DNA of 54,287 nucleotides from Burkholderiales bacterium RIFOXYD12_FULL_59_19 (lineage in GTDB: Bacteria; Pseudomonadota; Gammaproteobacteria; Burkholderiales; Burkholderiaceae_C). The stretch lies in assembly GCA_001771065.1 (NCBI GenBank), contig MESQ01000043.1, forward strand, positions 1-54,287. The letters are read 5' to 3'. The position numbers and the translations under genes are program-made. The notes below the pieces were generated by a model, which was given only the letters and a program-made list of their open reading frames with translations, was not told the origin of the DNA and ran no database searches. Of this stretch, positions 9,039 to 17,255 are shown piece after piece; the first letter of the stretch is position 1, and each line of letters starts with the position of its first letter.

Positions 9039-10112
9039 TCAATCAGGCAGAACAATTAGTGCATTGGATTCTTCGATAATCCATTGGGCCAGTTGTGCAA
9101 GTTCTGCTTCGTGCTGTTCACCCATATGAGAAATTCTTATGAATGTCTCTGCCTTGGTTGGATTCAAAGGCAGCACAGCTTGGTACTTGTCCCGGATGAT
9201 CCCCGCCAAGGGCGTTGCCATGACGCCTGGTGGCAAGGTGATGGCACTCAATGCATTGGAGGGAGTTTGCGCAAAAAGTTGAAAACCTGGTTCAGCCAAC
9301 ATCAGGTCTCTAAAGTACGTAGCACGCTCGGCCGTCTGTTGAATGCGTGCTGCTAGTCCAACTTTCCGAATCGACTGCAGCATGTGCGCAACCTGAAACG
9401 TAGCGTGCATGGCAGGCGTAAAAGGGAGCATACCGCGTGGAATATTGTCCAGGTAAACCCGGGCATCCAAATAGGACCGGAAATGAGTAGTTTGTCGAAG
9501 TTTGCGCTGAGCGCGTTCCGAGAAGGTGACAAATACCAAGCCTGGCATACATGCCAGGCCTTTTTGTGAACATGCCGTCGCACAATCCACTTGCCAGGCA
9601 TCCATCTCAAAAGGGTCGCAACCAATAGAGCTCACCCCATCAACTATCGTCAGGCAATCTTTGCTGGCCAGTGCCTGGCACGCAGAGCGCACATCAAAGC
9701 GCTGGCCTGTAGAGGTTTCATGCGCCGACAACAAAACCCCTTTAACGTTTGGACCCACGGCGTCCAAAAGCCGTTGCAGATCCAGATCACGCCCATGTTC
9801 CAACGGCATTTCATGCGTATGCAGGCCCAAATCACGCGCCATGCTGCCCCATTTCGCACCAAAAGTGCCACCGTTGACAAAAACAACTTCGTCGCCAGGG
9901 TTAAAAAGGTTAACCAGCGCCATTTCCATTCCGGCTGTGCCAGATGCGGTAATCGTCAGCGGAGTGGATGTGGTGCCAAACAGGTAACGCAGGTCTTCCG
10001 TCAAGGCTTGAACATGTTCGCAGTAGTTCTTGCTACGAAAGTACGGCAGTGGCTCAGCGCCAATGCGGCGAATGTCATCGGCCATTTCTGTTGGTCCTGG
10101 CGTAAAAAGCAT
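9039..10112 (-). CDS. Class V PLP aminotransferase, 2-aminoethylphosphonate:pyruvate / alanine-glyoxylate type (357 aa)
   Basis: The N-terminal LFTPGPTEM, the SGTAGMEMAL cofactor loop, the VDGVSSIG strand with the PLP-binding Asp, and SQKGLACMPG with the Schiff-base Lys (K184) are hallmarks of the fold-type I, class V family that includes PhnW and serine/alanine-glyoxylate aminotransferases. AGGAG precedes the ATG at 10112. Its pairing with a LicC/PntC-like cytidylyltransferase recalls phosphonate-tailoring loci, where phosphonoacetaldehyde is aminated to AEP and then activated with CTP. PEP mutase and phosphonopyruvate decarboxylase are not in this window, so the AEP assignment is inference. 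Confidence 0.75.
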   Translation of the reverse strand: MLFTPGPTEMADDIRRIGAEPLPYFRSKNYCEHVQALTEDLRYLFGTTSTPLTITASGTAGMEMALVNLFNPGDEVVFVNGGTFGAKWGSMARDLGLHTHEMPLEHGRDLDLQRLLDAVGPNVKGVLLSAHETSTGQRFDVRSACQALASKDCLTIVDGVSSIGCDPFEMDAWQVDCATACSQKGLACMPGLVFVTFSERAQRKLRQTTHFRSYLDARVYLDNIPRGMLPFTPAMHATFQVAHMLQSIRKVGLAARIQQTAERATYFRDLMLAEPGFQLFAQTPSNALSAITLPPGVMATPLAGIIRDKYQAVLPLNPTKAETFIRISHMGEQHEAELAQLAQWIIEESNALIVLPD

Positions 10113-10342
10113 AAAACTCCTTTAAATCTCATCTTATCTATTCGGGAGTCGTTACCGACACATAAAAATGCAGCCAGGTTCAGATTGTCCCTGATTGTGG
10201 TCCTTCTTTTGGTTAGAACGGCATCGAATGCCAAGATCCCAGGCCCAACAGCCGATGGCTATGCGCTTCCCAACGGCTCGCACATCACGCCTGTTGGCAA
10301 GCTGTGCCACTAGAAAATAGCTTCAAAGAATGATTCTAAAAA

Positions 10343-10924
10343 TCATCTTTTCGAAGCTTTGCTCGACTTCTTTTTGCTTGATACGGGTGTTTTTGGGGCT
10401 TCGGTGTAAATTTCAACTTCATCAAGATGAAGATAGTTTTTTTCTTCCAATTGCAGCCTTACATATCGGGCAATTTTTCCTTGCGCATTGACGATCAAGG
10501 GGGTGCTGTCAAGTACGCCTCCGAAAGACAAACCACCTGAATAAATTTTCTCCCATTCGGTCTGGTCGCCGGATAGCAGAACCGTCAGACTCTTGGCACG
10601 ATCAGCAATAGGACTTCCCTTTTGACCTCTGTTGAAGATGCTTAGAGAAGTAAGTGCATACGACTTTCCAAGGTCAACTTGCCACCATGGATTAGCTTCT
10701 AACTCAGTATGAAAGCTTTGCTCGCCAGATTTAATGCCGTTCACAGCCGAAGCAGCCTCATCGGGCTTCGACCAGCGACTCACGGAACTTTGAGTGGCAG
10801 GCTTGTTTAGTGCCACATTAATCAAACTAGCTTTTGTGGTTGTTGTCATGTGGATGTCATCTTTCAAAAGAGTGTGTGGATGAACTTGCGCTGAATTGTC
10901 TGCGTATGTTACAGGCTTTGACGT
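10343..10924 (-). repeat. Discoidin module, copy 1 of a direct duplication (copy 2 at 14081-14656)
   Basis: Both copies lie on the - strand and align through the linker (SKPVTY), the discoidin domain and the Lys/Ser-rich C-terminus, with most residues identical. They flank the AT-rich cassette carrying the two FkbM-like genes. Confidence 0.75.
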
Positions 10925-11977
10925 CCGTGTACCAGTCGCAATTGAGGCTCGATTTAAAAAATTTGGAATGGATTTTGGTTGGGCCACCTTTACGGAAATT
11001 ACATTTTCCTGATTCATCAAAAAAGATGGAATGTCTGTGAAGCTGGAAGAACCCGTGTGAACAAGATATTGACAACGCGATAGCAAAAACATATCCACAA
11101 GTGCTTCCTCACCCATAAGAATTTTATCTATACAATGTTTAGAAGAATGAATCGCAGTATTATCATCAGGGTAAAACTTCTCAGTCGACAAGATGCTGCC
11201 GTATTTTTCCTGGAAAACGTTCAGTATTAGTTTGTTGTCAGTGCATAGAAATATTTGTGCATTTTGATTTTTTTCAAGTATCGAGTCAATTTTTGGAAAA
11301 TAATCATCAATAATAACATTTCGTTTGGCAACAAATTTTGGTAATAAGTTGTCTGTATATCGTACATGTACGCCAATAGTCACCTTTTCAAAATTTATAT
11401 TTTGAAATAAATTTATTTTTTTTTCAATATGAGGTTTTAAACAAATATATTCTTGCATTAATTTTCGTTTAATCTCAAGCATTGATAGTTTTTTGAATTC
11501 TAAAGGGAATGAGTTTCTATGATTTTGAAATATCCACCACCGAAAAGTCCAGCTAATCCAAACTAAAACATCTTCAATGTAATCAATTCTAGATGGTTCC
11601 ATTATAAAATAACTATAGGGGTCATCTCGCTTAACATCATCATGACGCCATGCAATGAAATCAATTCTTTCCCGCCAATTACAACCAACACCGCCTTGCC
11701 AACTATGTGGTATCACTGATAATTCGTTTTCGATCAAAGAGGAAGGGTCGCTAGTCGGCTTTACTAATGGGCTGTCAAAAAATAGATCAAATGCATTGAT
11801 ACCCTTCGGGGCATAAACACCATCAGTCCAATCTACAATAATTATTCGATTGGTGATTAAAGAATAAAAAGCGACTTCTAGAAAGGATCGAATTCTATTG
11901 CCGAAACCAGATATGCCTTTTAAATAAATGTATTTTATTGCATTTTTTTTGGATTCATTATCGGTAATATTTTGCAT
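10343..11977 (-). CDS. NodZ/GT23-like fucosyltransferase-type glycosyltransferase fused to discoidin (F5/8 C) domain (544 aa)
   Basis: The N-terminal part (about 1-345) has GFGNRIRSFLE near the start, IGVHVRYTDN, and a late LVHTGSSSFTDIPSF loop, the peptide order of NodZ/O-fucosyltransferase-like GDP-sugar transferases. A linker of about 50 residues leads to a C-terminal discoidin domain (about 390-525: NVALNKPATQSS, WWQVDLGKSY, ARYVRLQLEE), then a Lys/Ser-rich tail. The glycosyltransferase part is markedly AT-rich while the discoidin part is near 50% GC, so the gene is a mosaic. A near copy of the discoidin part lies at 14081-14656. ATG 11977 is used; an in-frame TTG lies 12 bp upstream, and neither has a good ribosome site. 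Likely role: cell-surface glycan assembly. Confidence 0.7.
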   Translation of the reverse strand: MQNITDNESKKNAIKYIYLKGISGFGNRIRSFLEVAFYSLITNRIIIVDWTDGVYAPKGINAFDLFFDSPLVKPTSDPSSLIENELSVIPHSWQGGVGCNWRERIDFIAWRHDDVKRDDPYSYFIMEPSRIDYIEDVLVWISWTFRWWIFQNHRNSFPLEFKKLSMLEIKRKLMQEYICLKPHIEKKINLFQNINFEKVTIGVHVRYTDNLLPKFVAKRNVIIDDYFPKIDSILEKNQNAQIFLCTDNKLILNVFQEKYGSILSTEKFYPDDNTAIHSSKHCIDKILMGEEALVDMFLLSRCQYLVHTGSSSFTDIPSFLMNQENVISVKVAQPKSIPNFLNRASIATGTRTSKPVTYADNSAQVHPHTLLKDDIHMTTTTKASLINVALNKPATQSSVSRWSKPDEAASAVNGIKSGEQSFHTELEANPWWQVDLGKSYALTSLSIFNRGQKGSPIADRAKSLTVLLSGDQTEWEKIYSGGLSFGGVLDSTPLIVNAQGKIARYVRLQLEEKNYLHLDEVEIYTEAPKTPVSSKKKSSKASKR

Positions 11978-12043
11978 GGCATCAATCAATAAGTATATAC
12001 TTTAGCTAAGCGGTCATTAATATATTAATTAATTTAAGTAAAT

Positions 12044-12967
12044 ATGAACATATTTGAGCATTTCAAAGTAAATAAAAGTCATTACGATGCAAAATTCCAA
12101 TTTGATGAATTTTATTTTTCTGAAAAGAGATCTTCTATTAACGATATTTGGTTAGTAATTCAAAAATTGATCCCGCGAAAATGTGGCATTGAATTGATTC
12201 GGCTGGGTGGATCTGGTGATGGTGGTTATTTGGTGCCAAATGACCTAGACGGAATTGAGGCATTATTTTCTCCGGGAGTAAATAATTTTAAAAATTTTGA
12301 AGATTATTTGTGTAATGAATATAGAATAAAATCGTTTATGTGTGATTTTACTTCTGATATCGGTAAATTTAAAACACCTATGATTGAAGGAATGCAATTC
12401 TTTGAAAAAAAATGGCTTGATACAAATGGTGATAAAGATTCAATTAGTTTAAATAATTGGGTTGAATTGAATACGTCCGAGACTGATGATTTGATTCTAC
12501 AAATGGATATTGAAGGTGCTGAGTACAGGAATTTATTGCATGCTAGTCAAGATATTCTCAAAAAATTCAGAATAATTATTGTGGAGTTACATGGGTTGAG
12601 GCATTTGTGGAAAGATGGTTTTTTAAATGGCATTCTCTCTCCAATTGTTAATAAATTAAGTGAAAATTTCATTTGTGTTCATGCCCATCCAAACAATTGT
12701 TGTGGTGTTTCTAAATTTGAAAATATTGTTGTGCCAAATGTAATGGAGCTAACTTTTCTTCGAAATGACAGGATTGGTCATGAAATTATCCCTATCCAAA
12801 TTCCTAATAAACAAGATAAATCTAATGTTCCCAGTAAGCCTCCCATATATTTAACTGGTGAATGGCTCATGAATTCTGATATCAATGAATCTGAAAAAAA
12901 TATGTTAAAAGATAAAATTTCTTGGCTTGAAATGGAAAATATTAGATTGATCAACAAAATGAGATAA
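12044..12967 (+). CDS. FkbM-like methyltransferase-fold protein (307 aa)
   Basis: The motif LQMDIEGAEYRNLL (about residues 148-161) is the FkbM/Methyltransf_21 signature that follows the SAM-binding core. The upstream RLGGSGDGGYLVP segment and the later IVELHGL strand are typical of the divergent FkbM-like proteins found in surface-polysaccharide clusters. The C-terminal 40 residues look like a short amphipathic helix. The gene is strongly AT-rich, unlike the housekeeping genes to the right, and is divergent from the glycosyltransferase gene with 66 bp between start codons. Likely O-methylation of a sugar or lipid, substrate unknown. Confidence 0.65.
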   Translation: MNIFEHFKVNKSHYDAKFQFDEFYFSEKRSSINDIWLVIQKLIPRKCGIELIRLGGSGDGGYLVPNDLDGIEALFSPGVNNFKNFEDYLCNEYRIKSFMCDFTSDIGKFKTPMIEGMQFFEKKWLDTNGDKDSISLNNWVELNTSETDDLILQMDIEGAEYRNLLHASQDILKKFRIIIVELHGLRHLWKDGFLNGILSPIVNKLSENFICVHAHPNNCCGVSKFENIVVPNVMELTFLRNDRIGHEIIPIQIPNKQDKSNVPSKPPIYLTGEWLMNSDINESEKNMLKDKISWLEMENIRLINKMR

Positions 12968-12982
12968 ATTATTATTAATTAC

Positions 12983-13034
12983 TTTTATCAAACTATTAAA
13001 TAGTTTGATAAAATAAAATAAGTACTTATTTTAT
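12983..13034. terminator. Two adjacent perfect palindromes between convergent genes
   Basis: A 15-bp perfect inverted repeat with a 1-nt centre (12983-12997 with 12999-13013) is followed immediately by a 22-bp perfect palindrome (13013-13034). They sit between the converging FkbM-like genes. AT-only bidirectional termination is the simplest explanation. Confidence 0.5.
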
Positions 13035-13088
13035 AAACGATTTTTTTAATTTGCAAAAATTTTTGTCTTTAAAATAGCCAGAAAATTT

Positions 13089-13739
13089 TTAAGATTTAAT
13101 TCGCCACCATTGTCTTAAAAAAAGTGCATCAGCCCAGCCATGCCTGTTGAAATTAACGTTTTGAAGAAAGAAACCAAACTTCGCCAATAGCTCGCAAACT
13201 TGAATAAAATTGGCGCCACCTTCATACAGAGGTGCGACAGAAACCTCAACTACCAATCCGATCAAATCTTTAGAAGATAGTATTTTATCAGCACCTTTTA
13301 GAACGAGTATTTCCGCACCTTGGACATCAATTACCATAAAATTAATGGATTTAGGAATTTTCCCCGAATCAACTAAATTATCTACAGTTTCGGTTGTTAA
13401 TTTAATTGTATTTGTATACTTAATGGATGGATATTCAATTGCGTGACGACCAAGCGCAAAAATTGATGAACTTTGACCGCCATTGCTCGCAACATTAAAA
13501 GAAATTTCTTTTCCCGCGATATCACTTAAACAGGCATTGATAGCATATTGCCTGGATGATGTTGAGCATTTTTCTTTTAAGGTATTAAAAATAGTTGGTA
13601 TTGCTTCAACAAGATAACCTGTTAAGTTCAATGCTTCATATTTTTCCACTTCTTGTCCCGTATTGGCACCAATGTGGATGATGATTTCAGGGCGCTTGAT
13701 ATTAAAATATTCAAGTACTTTTAGGATTTTATCGATCAT
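13089..13739 (-). CDS. FkbM family methyltransferase (216 aa)
   Basis: IIIHIGANTGQEVEKY (motif I, SAM binding) near residue 20, VEAIPTIFNTL, and VIDVQGAEILVLKGA (about residues 135-150) give the complete FkbM pattern, and the length is usual for the family. FkbM proteins methylate hydroxyl groups of sugars or polyketides. ATG 13739 has only a weak upstream purine stretch. AT-rich like its neighbours; part of the surface-glycan island. Confidence 0.85.
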   Translation of the reverse strand: MIDKILKVLEYFNIKRPEIIIHIGANTGQEVEKYEALNLTGYLVEAIPTIFNTLKEKCSTSSRQYAINACLSDIAGKEISFNVASNGGQSSSIFALGRHAIEYPSIKYTNTIKLTTETVDNLVDSGKIPKSINFMVIDVQGAEILVLKGADKILSSKDLIGLVVEVSVAPLYEGGANFIQVCELLAKFGFFLQNVNFNRHGWADALFLRQWWRIKS

Positions 13740-13759
13740 TTTTTTATAAAAGGTTTGTT

Positions 13760-14031
13760 TTAATAGAATCGATTGAAACTCATATGTTGAAGTTCGTAAT
13801 ATATTTTCTTTGCAAACTCATGATGTGAGTCGCCAGGATTGGATCGGAATGGTCTACGAAGTCAAGCATCGCTCTTCTGAACAGTCCTAGATCCGTCTGT
13901 CCCTGACTCTGATCAGCATGTGACTTTGCTTGGTCCGAAAGGTCACAATCAAAACGTTTGATACAAGCAGGTATGCCAAGTAGCCTGCGCCCACCAAGTA
14001 CAGATGTTAGCGTTACATTGGGTTTGAGCCG
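13760..14031 (-). pseudogene. 3' remnant of an unidentified gene (about 90 codons)
   Basis: The - strand frame is open from just after a TAA (14032-14034) to a TAA at 13760-13762. The translation contains LGGRRLLGIPACIKRFDCDL and, near the end, a helix-like LQRKYYELQHMSF. There is no in-frame ATG until well inside it, so it looks like the tail of a larger gene whose 5' part is gone. GC content is higher than in the flanking FkbM genes. I do not recognise the family. Confidence 0.4.
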
Positions 14032-14080
14032 TTACGTAGATTTTGCACTAATTCGCGCGCTAATTAGTATCAAAGCTAAG

Positions 14081-14596
14081 TCAGTGCTTGGTCCGACTTT
14101 TTGGATTTTTAATTTTTGATTTGCCAGGAGTTGCCAAAACTTCCACTTCGTCTAGGTGAAGATAGTTAGTCTCTTCGAGTTGAAGTTTCACATATCGGGC
14201 TTTCTTACCCCGGCAGTTCAGAGAAAGCGGGGAGTTGTCCAATGCACCACCAAAGGAAAGTCCACCAGATAATATCCTTTCCCAAGTGACACCATCACAT
14301 GAAATGAGGGCACCAATGCTTTTAGCGCGATTCGCCATAGGCGTGTCCTTACGTCCACGGTTATAAATAAAAATTGATGCCACAGTGTAAATTTCACCTA
14401 AATCAACTTGCCACCATGGATTAAGCTCGTAGTCGGTATGAAAACTATGTTCACCAGATTTCACGCCGTTGACAGCCTTAGCAGCCTCATCGGGCGTTGA
14501 CCAGCGACTCATCGAGCTTTGCGTGGCTGGTTTGTTCAGTGCCACGTTAATCAAACTAGCTTTTGCGGTTGTTGTCATGTTGATATCATCTTTCAA
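14081..14596 (-). CDS. Discoidin (F5/8 type C) domain protein, second copy, probably 5'-truncated
   Basis: The product has NVALNKPATQSS, WWQVDLGEIY, ARYVKLQLEE and a basic Lys/Ser tail, closely matching the C-terminal module of the glycosyltransferase at 10343. Similarity continues in frame upstream of the first possible starts (TTG 14596, ATG 14578) through SKPVTY-like residues to about 14656, just short of a TGA at 14669-14671. The copy has therefore lost the catalytic domain that once preceded it, unless ATG 14578 makes a free-standing 165-residue lectin-like protein. F5/8C domains bind glycans or lipids outside the cytoplasm, but no signal peptide is visible here. Confidence 0.6.
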   Translation of the reverse strand: MKDDINMTTTAKASLINVALNKPATQSSMSRWSTPDEAAKAVNGVKSGEHSFHTDYELNPWWQVDLGEIYTVASIFIYNRGRKDTPMANRAKSIGALISCDGVTWERILSGGLSFGGALDNSPLSLNCRGKKARYVKLQLEETNYLHLDEVEVLATPGKSKIKNPKSRTKH

Positions 14597-14677
14597 CGGA
14601 GTGTGTGGATGAACCTGCTTGTCGTTTTCTCCATATGTTACAGGTTTTGACGGGGTTGGAACACACGGTCATCGGTA

Positions 14678-14914
14678 CTATTGCAACATAACCGTCTGAT
14701 ACTCCAACTGCTCCAACTTCCTGTTGAGCACCCATAAGCCAGCCATCCCCGTGGACAACATTGCCATGGCAAAACTGTAGCCAAACTAGGTGGCGCCCAG
14801 ATGTAGGGTGATGGCTGTAAAAATGATGTTGACCATAGGCAGCGTGCTGGTGAGCCAGGTCACGGTGCGACGTTGATCCAGCAAATGCCCCCATGCCGAA
14901 TCAATAGGACAGCG
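14678..14914 (-). pseudogene. Remnant of a polytopic membrane protein C-terminus, PelG-like
   Basis: On the - strand the frame reads a Leu/Thr/Ala-rich stretch (DQRRTVTWLTSTLPMVNIIF), a second hydrophobic segment and a terminal KLEQLEYQTVMLQ followed by a stop at 14678-14680. An in-frame TAG lies at 14786-14788 and no start is present. The ending recalls the exopolysaccharide transporter PelG, but this is from memory of the family and weak. It is a decayed gene at the island boundary with xth. Confidence 0.35.
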
Positions 14915-14991
14915 CATTTCAGCTCATCGTGGACGGTGTTTCAGGCTGATCATGGATGATATGTTTTGGGCATACGCGCATTTGATTGCCA

Positions 14992-15795
14992 TTACAGTTT
15001 GAAGTCGTACGCAATGGTGATCGGCGCATGATCCGAAAACTTTTCATCTTTGTAAATGGCAACCTGACGTGCCCGCGCCGCCCAGGCGGGCGTGGCCAAA
15101 TGGTAGTCCAGCCGCCAGCCGACATTTTTGGCATAGGCTTGGCCGCGGTTGCTCCACCAGGTGTAGGCCTCGTCCGTGGTGGTCGGGTGGAGTTGGCGGT
15201 ACACGTCCACCAAACCGCCATCACTGAGCAGCTTGGTCATCCAGGCCCGCTCTTCAGGCAAAAAGCCGGAATTCTTTTGATTGCTTTTCCAGTTTTTCAG
15301 GTCAATGGCCTGGTGGGCGATGTTGACATCACCGCACAACACAAACTCACGCTCAAGCTTCAGGCGCTGAAGGTGCGGGTAGATCGCTTCGAGAAACCTG
15401 AACTTGGCCTGTTGCCGGTCTTCGCCCGATGAGCCGCTGGGAAAATAACAACTGATGATGGAGCGTTTCACGTCCGGGCTGTCAAAGCGCAGCTCAACAT
15501 AACGTCCTTCGGCGTCAAATTCTGGCTCGCCAAAGCCGACAATGACCTCGGTGGGCTCCTGGCGACTGTAGATGCCCACGCCAGAGTAGCCCTTTTTTGC
15601 CGCAAAGTGAAAATAGCCCCGCAGCTCGGCCATTTGGTCAAATCGCCCCATCACATCATCGGCTTGTGCTTTGACTTCTTGTACACAAATACAATCAGGT
15701 GCCGTTTGTTGAAACCAGGCCTGCAAGCCTTTGCTGCTGGCAGAGCGAATACCATTGAGGTTCAGGCTGGTTAATTTGAACAAGGAATTTTTCAT
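14992..15795 (-). CDS. xth: Exodeoxyribonuclease III (267 aa)
   Basis: Endonuclease/exonuclease/phosphatase fold of the ExoIII family: LTSLNLNGIRSA at the N-terminus, CVQEVKAQ with the metal-binding Glu, GYSGVGIY, CGDVNIAH with the Asp/Asn pair, and the C-terminal SDHAPITI with the catalytic Asp-His. It cleaves at abasic sites and degrades duplex DNA 3' to 5' in base-excision repair. ATG 15795 overlaps the pyrE start codon on the other strand within a CATG; a TTG three codons further in is a possible alternative, because family members often begin near FKLTSLN. Confidence 0.95.
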   Translation of the reverse strand: MKNSLFKLTSLNLNGIRSASSKGLQAWFQQTAPDCICVQEVKAQADDVMGRFDQMAELRGYFHFAAKKGYSGVGIYSRQEPTEVIVGFGEPEFDAEGRYVELRFDSPDVKRSIISCYFPSGSSGEDRQQAKFRFLEAIYPHLQRLKLEREFVLCGDVNIAHQAIDLKNWKSNQKNSGFLPEERAWMTKLLSDGGLVDVYRQLHPTTTDEAYTWWSNRGQAYAKNVGWRLDYHLATPAWAARARQVAIYKDEKFSDHAPITIAYDFKL

Positions 15796-16516
15796 GGCAG
15801 AGCGTAATGAACCCCAAACTATACAGATTCCAGGTCAGGATGCGTTGGCATTTGAATTTGTTCAGTTTGCGGTAGATTGTGGGGTGTTGCGCTTTGGCGA
15901 GTTCAAAACCAAAGCCGGGCGATTGAGCCCCTATTTTTTCAATGCCGGCCTGTTTGACGATGGCGCCAAGCTGGGTCGGTTGGCGCAATTTTATGCGCAG
16001 AGCCTGCTCGGCAGCGGCGTTGAATTTGACATGATTTTTGGCCCGGCCTACAAAGGTATTCCCTTGGGTGCGGCCTTGGCCGTGGAACTGGCGCGCCTGG
16101 GCCACAACGTGCCGTTTGCCTATAACCGCAAAGAGGCCAAGGACCACGGCGAAGGGGGCAGCCTGGTCGGCGCGCAACTGCAAGGCCGGGTGTTGATTGT
16201 GGACGACGTGATGTCGGCGGGCACCGCCGTGCGTGAATCCATTGCCCTGATCCAGGCGGCAGGTGCCCAGGCCCACGCCGTTGTGATTGCCCTGGACCGG
16301 CAGGAAAAAGCCACTGAAAACGGGCTGGACGTTGATCACAGCGCGGTGCAGTATGTGCAACAGCAGTTGGGTTTGCAGGTGTGCGCCATTGCCCGGCTGG
16401 AAGATCTGCTGCATTACCTGGCGCAGCATCAGGTGCCGGGCTTGGCTGATGCGCACCGGCGTGTGCAAGCTTACCGCGAACGCTACGGCGTGAGCGCGGC
16501 CACATCATGTTCGTAA
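15794..16516 (+). CDS. pyrE: Orotate phosphoribosyltransferase (240 aa)
   Basis: Converts orotate plus PRPP to OMP in pyrimidine synthesis. The PRPP-binding signature VLIVDDVMSAGTA is clear near residues 135-147, with GPAYKGIPLG and the catalytic-loop Lys region YNRKEAKDHGEGG upstream. ATG 15794 was chosen because AAGGA lies seven bases upstream and the product begins at the usual place. The start overlaps that of xth on the opposite strand, and the end overlaps the next gene. Confidence 0.95.
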   Translation: MAERNEPQTIQIPGQDALAFEFVQFAVDCGVLRFGEFKTKAGRLSPYFFNAGLFDDGAKLGRLAQFYAQSLLGSGVEFDMIFGPAYKGIPLGAALAVELARLGHNVPFAYNRKEAKDHGEGGSLVGAQLQGRVLIVDDVMSAGTAVRESIALIQAAGAQAHAVVIALDRQEKATENGLDVDHSAVQYVQQQLGLQVCAIARLEDLLHYLAQHQVPGLADAHRRVQAYRERYGVSAATSCS

Positions 16517-17196
16517 TGCCGCGCCGCTCCTGGTTTCTGGCTGCAGTCCTTGGGCTATTGATGGCGGCGCCTGGTGTCCTGCTGTTTGCGCAAACAGCCG
16601 CGCTTGAACCCACCCCCCAGATCTATACCTGCATTGATGCCAAGGGGCGCAAGCTCACGTCGGACCGCCCCATCGTCGCCTGCAGTGACCGGGAGCAGAT
16701 CATTCTTAACCCCAGTGGCACTGTCAAAGCCAGGATTGGGCCGGTGTTGACGCCTTATGAGCAAAGTCAATCTGAAGCCAGGCTCAGGGCCGAGCAAAAA
16801 GAGCGCGTCAGGAAAGACGAAGAAAGAAGCTTGAGGCGGGCGCTTTTGGCTCGGTATCCAAATCAGGCGGCGCACCAAAAAGACCGGGCCGAAGCGCTGG
16901 CCCAGGTGGCGCTGGTCAAACAAATTGCCACCACGCGGGTGACCGAGCTGCTGGCTGAGCGCGTCAACTTAAGCGATGAAATGGCTTTCTACGCCAAGAA
17001 TCCAGGCAAGGCACCGGTCAAACTGCAACGGCAGATCAAGGAACTGTCGCAAACCCTGGCCGCGCAAGAACGTTTTGTTGTTGAACAAGACAATGAGGTC
17101 AAACGGGTCAATGCGCATTTTGACGAGGAACTCAAACGCCTTGAATCACTTTGGCGAGCAGAACTTTCTGACGAGCCTGTCGGCACATCACGTTAA
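16507..17196 (+). CDS. DUF4124 domain protein, exported, coiled-coil (229 aa)
   Basis: A signal peptide (Arg-rich start, then FLAAVLGLLMAAPGVLL) is followed by a DUF4124-type segment (IYTCIDAKGRKLTSDRPI, with a Cys pair) and a long charged region predicted to form coiled coil (about 95-215). DUF4124 proteins are common envelope proteins in Beta- and Gammaproteobacteria with no fixed function. It overlaps pyrE by 10 bp; a second in-frame ATG at 16516 shares one base with the pyrE stop (TAATG) and is an equally good start. Confidence 0.75.
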   Translation: MFVMPRRSWFLAAVLGLLMAAPGVLLFAQTAALEPTPQIYTCIDAKGRKLTSDRPIVACSDREQIILNPSGTVKARIGPVLTPYEQSQSEARLRAEQKERVRKDEERSLRRALLARYPNQAAHQKDRAEALAQVALVKQIATTRVTELLAERVNLSDEMAFYAKNPGKAPVKLQRQIKELSQTLAAQERFVVEQDNEVKRVNAHFDEELKRLESLWRAELSDEPVGTSR

Positions 17197-17255
17197 TTCA
17201 GCGCCCAATTGGGTCGCCCGGATGACGCGTGGCGCAATCCGGGATGGTTCAGCCA

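Noticed and set aside
9591..10313. + strand frame running from inside the aminotransferase gene into the 10113-10342 gap
   Set aside because: Most of it is antisense to a clear gene. The last 35 or so codons looked mildly protein-like, but I could not link them to a family, so the gap is left as non-coding.
14586..14894. 102-codon His/Gly-rich frame on the - strand
   Set aside because: It is out of phase with both the discoidin frame and the PelG-like remnant, which explain this stretch better.
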